Positions 20,716 to 31,727 of a stretch of DNA of 64,000 bases are shown in pieces (position 1 is the first letter of the stretch; the number at the start of each line of letters is the position of its first letter). The notes under the pieces were generated by a model, which did no database searches, was not told where the DNA came from, and saw only the letters and a list, made by a program, of their open reading frames with translations. Made by a program: the position numbers and the translations under genes. The DNA comes from Paramarasmius palmivorus (lineage: Eukaryota > Basidiomycota > Agaricomycetes > Agaricales > Marasmiaceae), in assembly GCA_037176845.1 (NCBI GenBank), contig JAYKXP010000119.1:1-64000 (forward strand), in the 5' to 3' direction.

Positions 20716-23700
20716 ATGAACGCTGCGGGTCCATCGAATAGCAGCCAAAGAGAGCAGGACGACACGGTTTTGCAGTTCTTGGATATAGAAGCCTTCGCAG
20801 AGAGTGATGAGGAGGAGGATTGGGACACTGAAGACGAAGAATTCCAAGGTATGTGGAATATATAACTCAACGACTTTGACGTTCTGTCTAAAACAGACTA
20901 GACCTGTTTGTAGACGATAGCCAAACTTCTGAAGAGCAACCTGTGGTCCACAACCGTCAAAGTCTCCATGAAGAAGAGGCCAGGCAACTAGATGCCATGG
21001 CGGAAAGCTTCCAAAGAAGAGAACGCGAGTCACACTTTAATCCCCAGGCGAAAGAGTCTACACAATCCAAAGACTACGACGCTGAACACGACACTTTGGG
21101 CCGTATTCTTGTCAGATATGCGGATTCTGCCGTTGCAGCTGATGCCTTCAGCAGCTCTCATGGATCAAGAAGCATATACCGGGAAGGAAAGCGTTCCAGA
21201 CTAACTGGTTTGCCTATTCCTTTGGGGAGGCATTTACCGACAAAACATTATCCCCACCTCTTTGGAAAGGTTGACTGGGAAAGGTTGAAGAGAGCCAAGG
21301 ACCAAAGGAGAGAGAAGGCGATAGATGCAAATAAAACAACAGAAGATGAGGAGACAAAGGAAGAGCGAGAGAAGGAGGAGAGGCAGGAGAAAGAGAAGCA
21401 GGTCAAAGAGATAGCACATCGACAACAGCAGATGCTCGGTGTTCAATCTGGGAGCAAACGAAAGTTGCTTCAAACATGGGAATCATACGGACGTCGACTT
21501 TCATCTCATACCAAACCTCTCCGTCGGTTGCATGAAGGAGAATGGGTATCAATTCGTCGAGGACGTTACAAGGGCGATGTAGGCATGGTTTGGAAGCTGC
21601 GGAAGAAGGTCATTCCAAAGAAGCATACCATAGTCGGCTCAAGCGCATCCTCTGAAGTGGAGGGAGAGGATGAGCCCGAGACAGAGACTTGGTACATTGT
21701 TTTCGTTGTACCTAGACTGGACGAGCACATGCCCCACAATCCAATCATGCACTTTCTTCCTCGTCTTGGAGTTCAGCCTAGAGATAACAAAAAGGATACC
21801 TTCGCAAAGAAAGGTGGTATAACTGAATCAGAGCCACAGGCGAGTGCGAAGACATTTGCAGGGGATGCAGTTGCCGCCCCTCGCAAGCGTAAACGGCTAT
21901 CGAGACCTCCCCCTGTTCTTTTTAACCCCAACAACTGGCCACGTTCGAGGATCAAGGCCCTTGGAGTCAATACTTCTCTCTTCAAAGATCCCTCATTTCG
22001 GTATTGTCTTCCAGATGCCTCCACTTACACCAGGTGGGAAGATAGAGTCAATCATACGTTCCGGCTCGATAGTCGAGTTGATCGAACGATGGTATTCGGA
22101 CTCTATCCCAAATTGTTCAAGGAGGATGCATTGTATCCTGCCAATTCAATGCCCGAAGAGCTTGGGAAACTTTTCGCATTATCGTGCCACCCATTGATAC
22201 GCAAATTTCCTTCACCTGTACCTGATACTTGGCGCTTCGAGTCTGGAGACTATGTTGTTTGTTCTCCACTCGAGCATCACTCATTTCAAGGATGGTTCGT
22301 AGAACTGAGCGATCAAGGACACGCCACTATCGAAGTTGATAATGGAGATGATACGCAAGAACAGAGGGTTGCAATGGTTCATGATGTTAAGAAGCTTTTT
22401 GAACCAGGCGACTGGGTACATGTTTTGGCAGGTCCGCACGAAGGAAAGGAGGGATTTGTTCTGTCAAAGTTGGATAGCTTTGTTGGCGTGCTAGAGCATC
22501 AGGCCACCTCAACTCAGCCGGTAAGGTATTATACATGAAACCGTTAACATGCTAACGATCTTTGAATAGGATTTCTTCGTTCATGTCAACGCTGTCCAAC
22601 GCACTGCTCCAAAGTGGACTGCAGTAGACGATGTACCCTGGCGCAACGTCGTCGTCAAGATTTTGGAAGGGTCCTTACAGATATCAAAGAGGAATAGTAA
22701 AGGATGTCTTGCGTTCGATTCGTCGTGTGGCACTGTTCTTGTCGGTATATATTCCAGATCATGATTGCACAGAACAGTTCATGTACCCAGAGGTTGTGGA
22801 GTTTGTGTGAGTACACGTCCATGTTTTGTTTTCTTCATCTCTCATCTTTAAATAGTACACAAAAGGCCCTCTTAGACTTTCAACCTTTGACATCGGTTCA
22901 AAAGCCCAGGTTTGCTCTCTATCGAGATGTGTATCAGTGCTCTTCTGGTCCAACGCCCTGGATCAATATGGTGGTCCATGTTGTTAGCGGACAGCATAAA
23001 GGAAAGACAGCGTTGGTTCGGGACGTCAATAAGCAACCCATGCATTACGAACACACAGGATCATCTCTCTGTTTGTCTCTGGAACTGCAGGTCGTCACTG
23101 CAGGTCAAGTCAATCCATTGGTCGAGGTAGATTATGCTCATGTCCGTGAGATTGTCACCGGAAAACCTCTTGAGTTTTATCAACCTCTCCGTCGCGACCA
23201 AAGTTTCTATTCGCCTATATTCAGCCCTGGCCTACAGTTGGACGTTATTGCATTCAAAAAAAGCCTTCCAATACCCGATCTCTCAAACAGGCGACCTGTG
23301 ATCAGTATTCTTGGTTACGATCCAGATTACGATCCCATTTCTGCACGACTTCGTGACAAGACTCCAGCAGAAGATGGCTCGGCAACACCTAGACCATCTC
23401 GCTCTGAGGAAATGGACCCAGCATGGCAGATCAGAGAGGACGAGGTTGAAGAAGAGGTAGCAATAGCAGAATACGGTGGCAGTTCATGGTGCGACCCCGA
23501 CCTTGATAGGCGTTATGCAGACACGCAGAGTGACTGGTTCTACACCATCACCGGGAGAATTCTTGACCGTTCATCTACGCCTCCCATGCTCTCTATGTCG
23601 CCTTTATCGCAACCTTCGCATTGGATCTTGCATCCCAAGCTTCGTGGCATTGCTATCTACGTTGAAATTGAAGGAGGTGATCACGACACATTGCAGCGGA

Positions 23701-24137
23701 AGAAGGGGGTTTCAGTGGTACCCGATTTGAATGGACGTGAAGAGCCTGTGGTCAGATTATATGGCCGTACAGCTACAGTGGAGGTAGATGCCACCAGAAT
23801 TGTTTCTTACCGCAAGAGACCAAACCCTAGTCATGAAATGGCTCTCATGGTTGTTGCCCGGGGTTCAGAAGAGCACATCGGGAAGCTTGTCAGGCGAATC
23901 TTTCACTTTTACAAGGGTAGTAAATCGGACGATAACCATTGGTTCATCTTGGCCGTGATGGATGTGTCTACGGGCGAAGAGACATTGACTGCAGAATGTT
24001 TAGAACTCCACCCCAGGGACCTAGAGTACACAGAGGAAACACCCGAAGAGCGTAAAAGAAGTAAAGAGCTTTTAAAAGATGTTAGAGAGGTAGCAAAGCG
24101 CGAGAATCGGCGACCAGAGATACGATCTGTAGATTAA
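20716..24137 (+). CDS. SPT5-like KOW-repeat protein, one apparent frameshift
   Basis: Four exons: 20716-20848, 20902-22520, 22570-22806, 22856-24137 (about 1089 aa if the shift is ignored). Start MNAAGPSNSS; the N-terminus is acidic and Ser-rich, followed by a Lys/Glu-rich coiled region. KOW-type motifs recur: EGEWVSIRRGRYKGDVGMV (about residue 255), GDWVHVLAGPHEGKEGFV (about 555), a GPYRYQRGIVKDV segment in exon 3, and VVHVVSGQHKGKTALVRD in exon 4. This resembles the C-terminal half of SPT5, the RNA polymerase II elongation factor. KOW proteins bind RNA, DNA or polymerase. Exon 3 begins in the frame DFFVHVNAVQ...VVVKIL and continues in the next frame from KGPYRYQRG, so one extra base lies near 22665-22670. 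Exon 3 length also misses the needed phase by one. It may be a recent pseudogene or a sequencing error. It is head-to-head with the JmjC-like gene. Confidence 0.72.
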
Positions 24138-24285
24138 CTGTTGTAAAGTTATTGTGTACCGTTGCAATGTATCTTGAACGCCATTAAATTGTGTAGCAAT
24201 AACAGTAGTAGCAAATAATGATAGATTATACATCGCGCTATCGTCCGAAACGACGTTAAACTACTCTAAATCATACTTTTGACAA
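24138..24285. other. Short intergenic gap between convergent genes
   Basis: A 148-bp A/T-rich stretch separates the stop codons of the KOW gene and the MULE-like gene. Nothing distinctive is visible beyond 3' UTR-like sequence. Confidence 0.5.
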
Positions 24286-27200
24286 TTACTCTCGACGTGT
24301 TCTCTTCACCTGTACCATGCCGCTTCCTCTGGGTAGCTCTTTTCCATTTAGCTCATCCAATTCCGCCATTAGCTTTTCATAACGCTTTTTCGTCTTTTGG
24401 ATCTTGTCCTCAACCTCCTTCAATTCTTTGTCCGTCCCACTCTCCAAGATTTGTCTCTTCTTTTGCCACAACTTCATCCCAGTTTCCTTCGCCTTGATGA
24501 ATTTTTCGTGTTTTTCGTCAAGCTTGTTGTTATATTTGCGTATGTCATCGTCCTGACGTCGCAGAACTGACTCGTCTGCGAGTTCTGGATGATTTATTAG
24601 TGGGTAAATGATTACAATCAGCAAACGACTCACGCTTTCTTTTGATCCCCCTCGTGGCGTTGTCTACTGGTAGCCCTGAAGCGTACGTGTGTCTTATATG
24701 GGACGTTTCAAACGTCTACCAAGATTTAGCATGGAGATACGTTGAACATGGGGTGACACATACTAAAAGGTCGGCTTGTTTTCTTGCATCGTATGCCCGT
24801 CCTTTCTCGATCCCTCCAACTAGGGTACATCCCTTACCTTCCAGATTGACATCTGAGTGAGCTCCCTCAACGACATTGTCATTGGAATCCCCTGCACACC
24901 AGATGTATTCTGGTATTTTGCTCTTTTCCCAGCAGATTGCCTCGAGAGCAAATTTGCTCTGGATCTTGTTCTCGAGCCAATCTATTACGCTTGATGAGCT
25001 GCATTCACTAAATCGAGAATACGAGACTAATCACCAATTCCAGCTCTTTTGCCTTTCGTACGAATGTATTCCAAGGTCTCGTCCCAGTTCTTATGTCATA
25101 GACACGCCAGGCTGGACATCGCACGCTTGACGTCCTTGGGCACAGCGCATTCCTTGATGTTTTGTCGGAAATGTACCCGGCACAGTCGAAATATACGGTG
25201 AAGGTGGTCGTATAATGACAAGTCTCGCAATCGACGGTGGGGTTCAAAGAGGTCGTACCCATCTAGTGTCTGCGCGATGCTTTGCAGATGCATTGCTAGA
25301 CCTGGAGACACCCATTAATGAATTTCTAGGAAACGGAGGCATTCAATCTCACCTTTCGCTTGTCCTAGGTGCTGATCTGCTACGAACATCCACATTAAAC
25401 CATCTTGATCCTTCTCGTCGTTGCTCTTGGCGTACAGGTGTCGCCAATATATAGGTTTCCCAGTATCTTGACGGACAATTTCCTCAATGGCTTGGAAAAC
25501 GAGGAAGTGCGCCGTTGTGGTTTCCCTGGTCATGTATACTCGGCCGAATACATTGACTGTGATTTTCATTAGACTATGTGAGTGAGGATTACGCATGACA
25601 TACCAGTATTTGACGGTCTATTCCTTGCGACCATCTCAAACTCCTTCCATCCAGGGATTCTTTTGAACGCGATGTCTGCCTGTAAAAGGTTAGATTTTTG
25701 TAGACGCCGCGCCCCTTCCTTTGTCATCGTGACAATGATCCTCAGATCCTCGCCATTGTCGTGCTCGTCTGAAGGCAAGTTCGCGTTCTTGACCTCGATT
25801 ATCTTTCTGATATACTGAGAGTCGGCTGGAAAGGTTTCCTTCTGTAGCTGGAATAGATACTTGGCCCCTGCCACAAGATCAGGAAACATATAATGGATAA
25901 TGGTAGTTAGTGGCCTACCTTCCCACCCGGTCCCTTTGGGGTACGACTCTTTTTTGGCCTTTTCGATGTACCATGCGATGTGGGAGTGGTTGGCCAATGA
26001 TGGATGGAGATCAGAGATTGAAGCAAGAGGATTCTCCGGAAACACTTGATGGAGCAGGGACTGTGTAGCCGTGTGGCGAATGAACGATCGAGCGGTTAGG
26101 TCTGCAAGGTCAACCCCAATGGACTTGAAGATTTCGAAGAGTTTGGATCGAAGCCGAGGAGGCGTTTTCTTTGGCATCGGTATTGGGTGTTTGTGAATGC
26201 CCTTCACTACAAGAATAATATAAGGGTGTTGTTGCCGATATTCTTCCAGTGGTTCAAACGTTCGAAAGGTGACTTTGCAGGGTTTTAGAACCATGAGTGG
26301 CTGGTAAAGGTCGCCGTTGTCTTGGCGGTGAGCATAAGCTGACATACATTCAGATTAGGAACCATGATAAAATGAATTGTACCCACGACAATTTTTCCTT
26401 TGCGACGAACGGTTCTCCATCCAGTTACACGTCGCTAGGGGTCCTGCATTCAATCTAGTAGCAGCGTCCTTTTCGATCTCTAGTGCAGCTTCGTTGTTGC
26501 CAGACAAGACAGCTTCTATATATTCGGCTCTGTAAGATTCATCTAATCGTTCATGGTAGTGCGTTCTTGCATTTCTGGAGTCGTAATGTTCGCAGCTATC
26601 TGGGGTCAGCCGACTAAACGAACAGTCCAGGAATGAGAAACTTGCAACACGGTCGGTTTCTGGTCCAGGTCCCAGGCGAATACAATCCGTCCACCACATC
26701 TTGGTATCTTGTCTTGGTATCCTCGCTTGAGGTTCTCGTGGCGCTCATGTAGAGTTGCTTGATCTTCCGTGAAAGCAGTATGCGCCTCCAGATCTGGGGA
26801 CCCATCTAGTCTAGCTCTACAGCCCAGACGTCGAACAGCAGTGAGCCACGAGCTTGTTTTCACCATTGTCATCCGGGAGGGGTTGTCGTAAACGTCCAAG
26901 TCACCATTACACTCGTCAAGCTGGGCTTTCCACATCTCTGGTGTTACCTTTGTATGGGTGATATCGTCCGTGTGCGCGTGTGGGCATACCTTCATGCCAT
27001 CACCTTTATTGCTGTCAGATCGTGAACCTATTATAACACGAAAAAAAACTCACACTTCCAGTGCTCAATTCTGCATGGGACCTCACCATCTCCCAGTAGC
27101 GCGTGGTAGAACTGCGACTTTTGCGTCCTGTCCAACTTGTTCGTCCTGGAACTCTCGCCCCCGTGTCCTGTCAAGGAATACGCAAAGTCCTCAGTAGGAG

Positions 27201-27663
27201 AAGTCCAATTTGATGTGTTCCTTCGGATCTTGTAAGCCACTCCTTCCGAAGAGGTCTCTGGGTATTCGATATACGCCTCCGGGTCTTCGTATTCGTAGTA
27301 GACGTCAACAGTCGTTTGTCTGTTGATGGACTTCTTTTGCTCTGATTTGCTGGGTCTATCCACTATGCTACCGACACTTGGAAATACTACTCGGGATTGT
27401 GGGACCGAAGAGGTTTCTGGAGAGGATATCGGAGAACTGTTGAGCGATTGGGAACGAGAAGGCGGTGGGGTAGCGAGCTGCGTAGCAGATGTAGATGGTA
27501 TCGGAGATGCTGGAGCTAGGTTTCTGACAAGTCGCTGTAGAGTAGCAGCCTCTTGAGGCGTAACAGAGAGTGTATTCCCCGCTTGCAAGAGTGTGTGTAG
27601 CTGTAAGATGCAGGATTGTACGGACTGTACGCTCGACGTGTTTTCCTGGTGAAATTGGGACAT
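24286..27663 (-). CDS. MULE-like transposase, nine exons, one in-frame stop
   Basis: Exons: 27663-27054, 27003-26649, 26595-26387, 26338-25604, 25556-25353, 25301-25035, 24981-24764, 24715-24634, 24584-24286. All phases join (about 992 aa). Start MSQFHQEN; the N-terminus is Ser/Pro-rich. A zinc-binding block spans exons 2-4: CPHAH, CDGD-like, GPLATC and NCPYAH. The catalytic core carries ADIAFKRIPGW (first acidic residue), WMFVADQHLGQAK (second) and LYDHLHRIFRLCRVHFRQN, then EYIWCAGDSNDNVVEGAH (third). The last exon is a Lys/Glu-rich coiled coil. The layout matches transposase-like proteins common in Agaricomycetes; I call it MULE-like by motif pattern and am less sure of the superfamily. A TGA at 25096-25098 interrupts exon 6 between SLACL and HKNWDETLEY, both family-like, so the copy is probably inactive. 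No terminal repeats were found. Confidence 0.7.
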
Positions 27664-28100
27664 AGTGGTCGGAAGTGATGAGGGTCAACGAGATAAGGGT
27701 ATCTGAGAGCTATCGACAACGGCGAGTTCGAAATCTTGGGGATGGAAGTGCAAGTTCGGTTCAAAGAACTGAAATTCCGTTCGGACCACCACCTATGACT
27801 GCGTTTTTTCTGCATTTGACGTTCTCTTCACAGAAGCTTGATTTTATCTAACTACATATGGTACACACGCTACTATCTATGGTAGTGTTGGGGAAGAAGC
27901 CATCACATTTGGGGAAAGAGCGGAGAAGGATTTTGGCAGGGCGCGCAGAGGCGCGTTCAAGCGCCCAACCGGAAGTTCAAGACTTCCGATTTGGGACTTA
28001 GCAGGTTCCTGAGACTTAAAAGGACTTAGCAGGACTTAGCAGATGACGATTCCGACGTCATGTTTCTGTTATCTTGACATCTGACATGGTCCGGCACCTC
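27664..28100. repeat. Intergenic stretch with hairpin and GGACTTAGCAG repeats
   Basis: A hairpin-forming sequence (CCGGAAGT-TCAAG-ACTTCCG) lies at about 27969-27989. GGACTTAGCAG occurs three times at 27994, 28022 and 28032, the last two directly abutting. No coding signal was seen. The stretch separates the MULE-like gene start from the first degenerate family copy. Confidence 0.5.
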
Positions 28101-28109
28101 CCGAGTTGG

Positions 28110-29640
28110 ACCAATCGTCTGTACCCAGTTTTTTTTCTCCTCCGCTTTTTTCTTTTTCATTCGCGCCTCTCTGGTTTCTCCAACCACCACTACTTACAGA
28201 GGTACCTGTCTGGTCTCAGCATCAGATACCAACACCAACGTTCCACGTCGATTTCCCTTGGCACCTTCCACTGGATTCACTTCAACGCCAACACGAGCAT
28301 TACGCTCTTCTCTACACAGAAGCCTACAATGCGATATACATCCCCCAAGCCTCCAAGCTACTGTCCAAAACCCCTCCGCCATGCGATACCCCCTCCTTCC
28401 CCCTTGGAAAACACCGTGTCCTTGCGAAAAGGAAATCAACCCGCGGAACATAACACAGCCGCCAACCAGCTCTTATAACGCGCTCCCTCTCAATGCAAAG
28501 ACTATTCCTTCCAGTGCCGTTCGTATCTCTCATTTTTTTTTACTATCTCTTTTGGGCTCATCATTTCGCAGGTAAACTATCGACAATGGACATCTCAAGG
28601 CAAGCTGGCGTTGGGACAGTTTTTTGGTTAGACGCGATCAGGAGTATAGAAAGGTTCTGGCGTGGACAGTGAGGCCGTTTCGGTACGTTTCTCTTCTTTA
28701 CCCTCCGCTGTTCACCCCTTTCCCTTCCACATGTCTATCGCGTTCACAGCTTTTCAATTTCACGTACCCCGTAAAACCCGTTACTAACTCATCCTCCTTC
28801 TTTCACAGAGCCTTCATATGAAGCAAGGTACACCTTCCCCTTTCCCCATTCCCATTGCCCGGGATCCTGCAAGACCAAATATAACGTTCGCCCAGAAGAT
28901 ATCTCTAGGCAAGTCCTTGGAATCTCGTTCAAACCATTCGCCATTGCTTGTCCTTTTGCCTCTTCGCTCATGCTATCGTGGATTCGTTGCGTCATCGTGC
29001 CATCCCACACCGCTTACGGTGTACGCTGCATCCAGTCCTCTTCCTTGGCTAGTGATTCCGATCCCAAATCGCACTCCTTCCCTTTCTTCCATGACTCGTT
29101 TTTTCATCCTAGAGCTGACGTTACTATACCACTAGGCTTCGAACGTCAAGATTAGGCTTCTATCAGTGTCTTTTGCTCTTCATTTCTGAAGTTAACGGTG
29201 CAATCATGTAGTAAGTCCCCGAACGTCTTTCATACCGGCACATATTGATAGCCGTACCCTATTACCTTTAGAAAACCTTCCACGTCGACGATCCGACGTC
29301 TTCCTGAACGCTAGAACGCCCGCCTCCAAAGCCACTTCGAAACACGTCATGTCTATGCGCTCACAGGCAACGCTCTCCCTCGACCTCGGGCCCAGGATCT
29401 ATGAAGACGGCGTTCCCTGTACCGGTTTCCCAGATGTTTGAAGTTGGCATCTGCGTTGCTGTAGGTATGTTTCCGGTTCCGTATCGTATACTGTAACTTC
29501 GCTAACATGGCTTCTCCTAGTAATCTTATCGTCCTCCTCGTTAGACGAGCCATTCAGCTAGCGTCAATGCAGTAGTTACTCCGCTACCCCATTCCGTTGC
29601 ACTGCCAGCGTTCTGTACAAGAGGAATCACTAACGCTTGC
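28110..29640 (+). pseudogene. Degenerate gene-family copy I (unknown multi-exon gene)
   Basis: After a CT-rich leader (28128-28180) a long exon reads QHEHYALLYTEAYNAIY and PQASKLLSKT. This aligns with the first exon of copies II (35654) and IV (47050) and with copies III and V. Later blocks also match the others: QAGVGTVFWLDAIRSIE (28585-28635), an exon near 29385-29437 reading RIYEDGVPCTGFPD, and one near 29525. The frame shifts between blocks. At the position where copies II and IV have a Gln codon after Leu-Leu, this copy has TAA (about 28476). The protein is not recognised, and the copy probably extends past 29640. Confidence 0.45.
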
Positions 29641-31214
29641 CAAGTTTCGAACACATCATGTACCCATACGTCAGGATTTGGAAAGTCGTGGTTTCGGAGC
29701 GATGGCCAGAGGCATGTGCGAATGGATGGTTTGTTCATAAAGAGTTGGTGCTATGCTCATTGTTGACCGGGCGAGAAGATCTTCAGGATTATGGTGTCGA
29801 AATCTCTATGACGTACGTCGTTGTCATTCCACTTTCACGCCATAGCTGACAACTTCTTTCCCTAGATACCTGCAAGAGAATTTGCAATCAAGACGGAGCC
29901 AAGACAGCGACGAGGTCAAACCTTCGCTACGCCTACGGACATTGAAATCCATTCACGGGCTTCGCACAGGATAGTAGCCAGCATTGAAGACGCAGATCAG
30001 GAGACGGAACATGCGTTATGGCAGGGGCTACATTGTCGAATAACGTTCCAATGTTTTTTCAAAACCTCAATACGTACACATGCGCGTTCAAGAACAGCTG
30101 GAATATCGCATGGATGATTCGCTCACTTGACCGTCGTAAGTCGGAAATATTCTGCGGATCAAGAGTTATCTCAGGTCTGTCATCTCGTTGACCCCTCGGA
30201 AGAGTGCTCATGCTTGACAAACTCAGAGCCAGTTCATCTATTTGAGCGTATGGGCGTTTCTTTGGCGATCGCAGACACGGAGTAGAAGAATCTAGATTGT
30301 TGTAAGCCCATACACAGATTTACATTCTTTTGAGCATTGGTGAACGCTCTACTCTACCAGCATCTTTCTCTCCTTCCTTAGGTTCGAAGACATGCATATC
30401 TTTCCTTTTCGTCGAGCTAACGTTCTCGTACAACTAGACCTTTCGACTTCAAATTAACCTTCTTATATTCAGTTGATATCTCCGTGCTATGCGTTTAAAA
30501 CTTGGTCAATGTAAGTATCCATACTGATTGTTAATCAATATACATTCAAGGATGCGCATTCATCGTACTTTCCGCAGGCGAGCCGCGATAAAAACCCACC
30601 CATTCGATACATCCCTCCACTCTGTATCATGCTACTTACCGTGGTGGAATGTTTAGGAGACAGAAGACGGCTGATACGCTGGAGCTCTTGATTTTTTGCG
30701 GTGAATATCACTATGTCTTCTAGATGAGCTGGGCCAACGGCTCTTCATATCAACGTTCATCTATCGGATATTGGAGCTGATGGTGTACTCATCTAACGGC
30801 AGTTCCGGTTGAGTCGCTGGAGTCGTGTCCGTATATGATATGAGGGCAAGTACCTGTCTTCTTCACACTGCTGTACTTATTGCTCCCGTCTACCCAATGG
30901 CACCCGAAATCATCCTCGGTATCTCGTCGTGCGTTTCTTATTTTGTGGATTCCGCCTTCGTTGATTGTTGAATGCCTTTATTTGTCTCTAGCCTTTCCCC
31001 TGACGTATAACTGGCAGGGGGACTCAAATACTTTGGACGGTGAAACGAAGATAGAAAGGTTGAAAATCGAATTTGAGCGACTGTAGGAAAAGACTCGGAG
31101 CACTGTCGCATCGCAGCTGGTCGTTCGATTTTGCTGTGCGGACAAGAGGCGTAGCCTTTATGTGTTTCGTATACGCCAGAGCTCTTTTCAGAGCTCGAAG
31201 CCTTTGGGTTTCGT

Positions 31215-31727
31215 TTATGCATTGTGAACTAGTTCCTTTTTTCTTGGTATCACAAAGTCTTGGTACTTACGAATCCAGTCAGGTCCTCGATACTGAAGCT
31301 CTATTGATGTAGGTGAAGGCGGGCTGCTTGATCCCCTGGGATAAGTCGATATCTGGAAGCAGGATGGGGCATGCGCGTGCAATGGAACGGCGGACAGTTG
31401 GAACGTGTCTTCTTGCATGGTCTTTACCAGGGTTAATAAGGCTCTCTGGTAATATTCAATGGTCGCTCTACGAGCTTTATCCATGACTGGCATTAAAGTA
31501 GGTTTCTTCCTGTTCCGATCGTTGTGCTCAATGGTCTTCATTTTTCGCAGATCATAGCGGTCGCAGTTTATAAAGAATTCAAGTACGAAGTAGATGAACT
31601 TGGGGGTATCTATCGGTGTGAATACAAACTCCGTGCGGCCGGAATATCTATGAATGTCGTTTCTCTGTGAGTGAACAGTCCAACGACCATTTATTACAGA
31701 GCTAATCATCGTATTAGTGCGTTTCAA
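31215..31727 (-). CDS. Hypothetical protein, 170 residues, weak support
   Basis: An uninterrupted frame from ATG at 31727 gives a mixed-composition protein with stretches such as GRTEFVFTPIDTPKFIYFVL and KARRATIEYYQRALLTLV. It looks more protein-like than neighbouring frames. I recognise no domain and see no paralogue in the window. It could be one exon of a larger decayed gene. Confidence 0.25.
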   Translation of the reverse strand: MKRTNTMISSVINGRWTVHSQRNDIHRYSGRTEFVFTPIDTPKFIYFVLEFFINCDRYDLRKMKTIEHNDRNRKKPTLMPVMDKARRATIEYYQRALLTLVKTMQEDTFQLSAVPLHAHAPSCFQISTYPRGSSSPPSPTSIELQYRGPDWIRKYQDFVIPRKKELVHNA

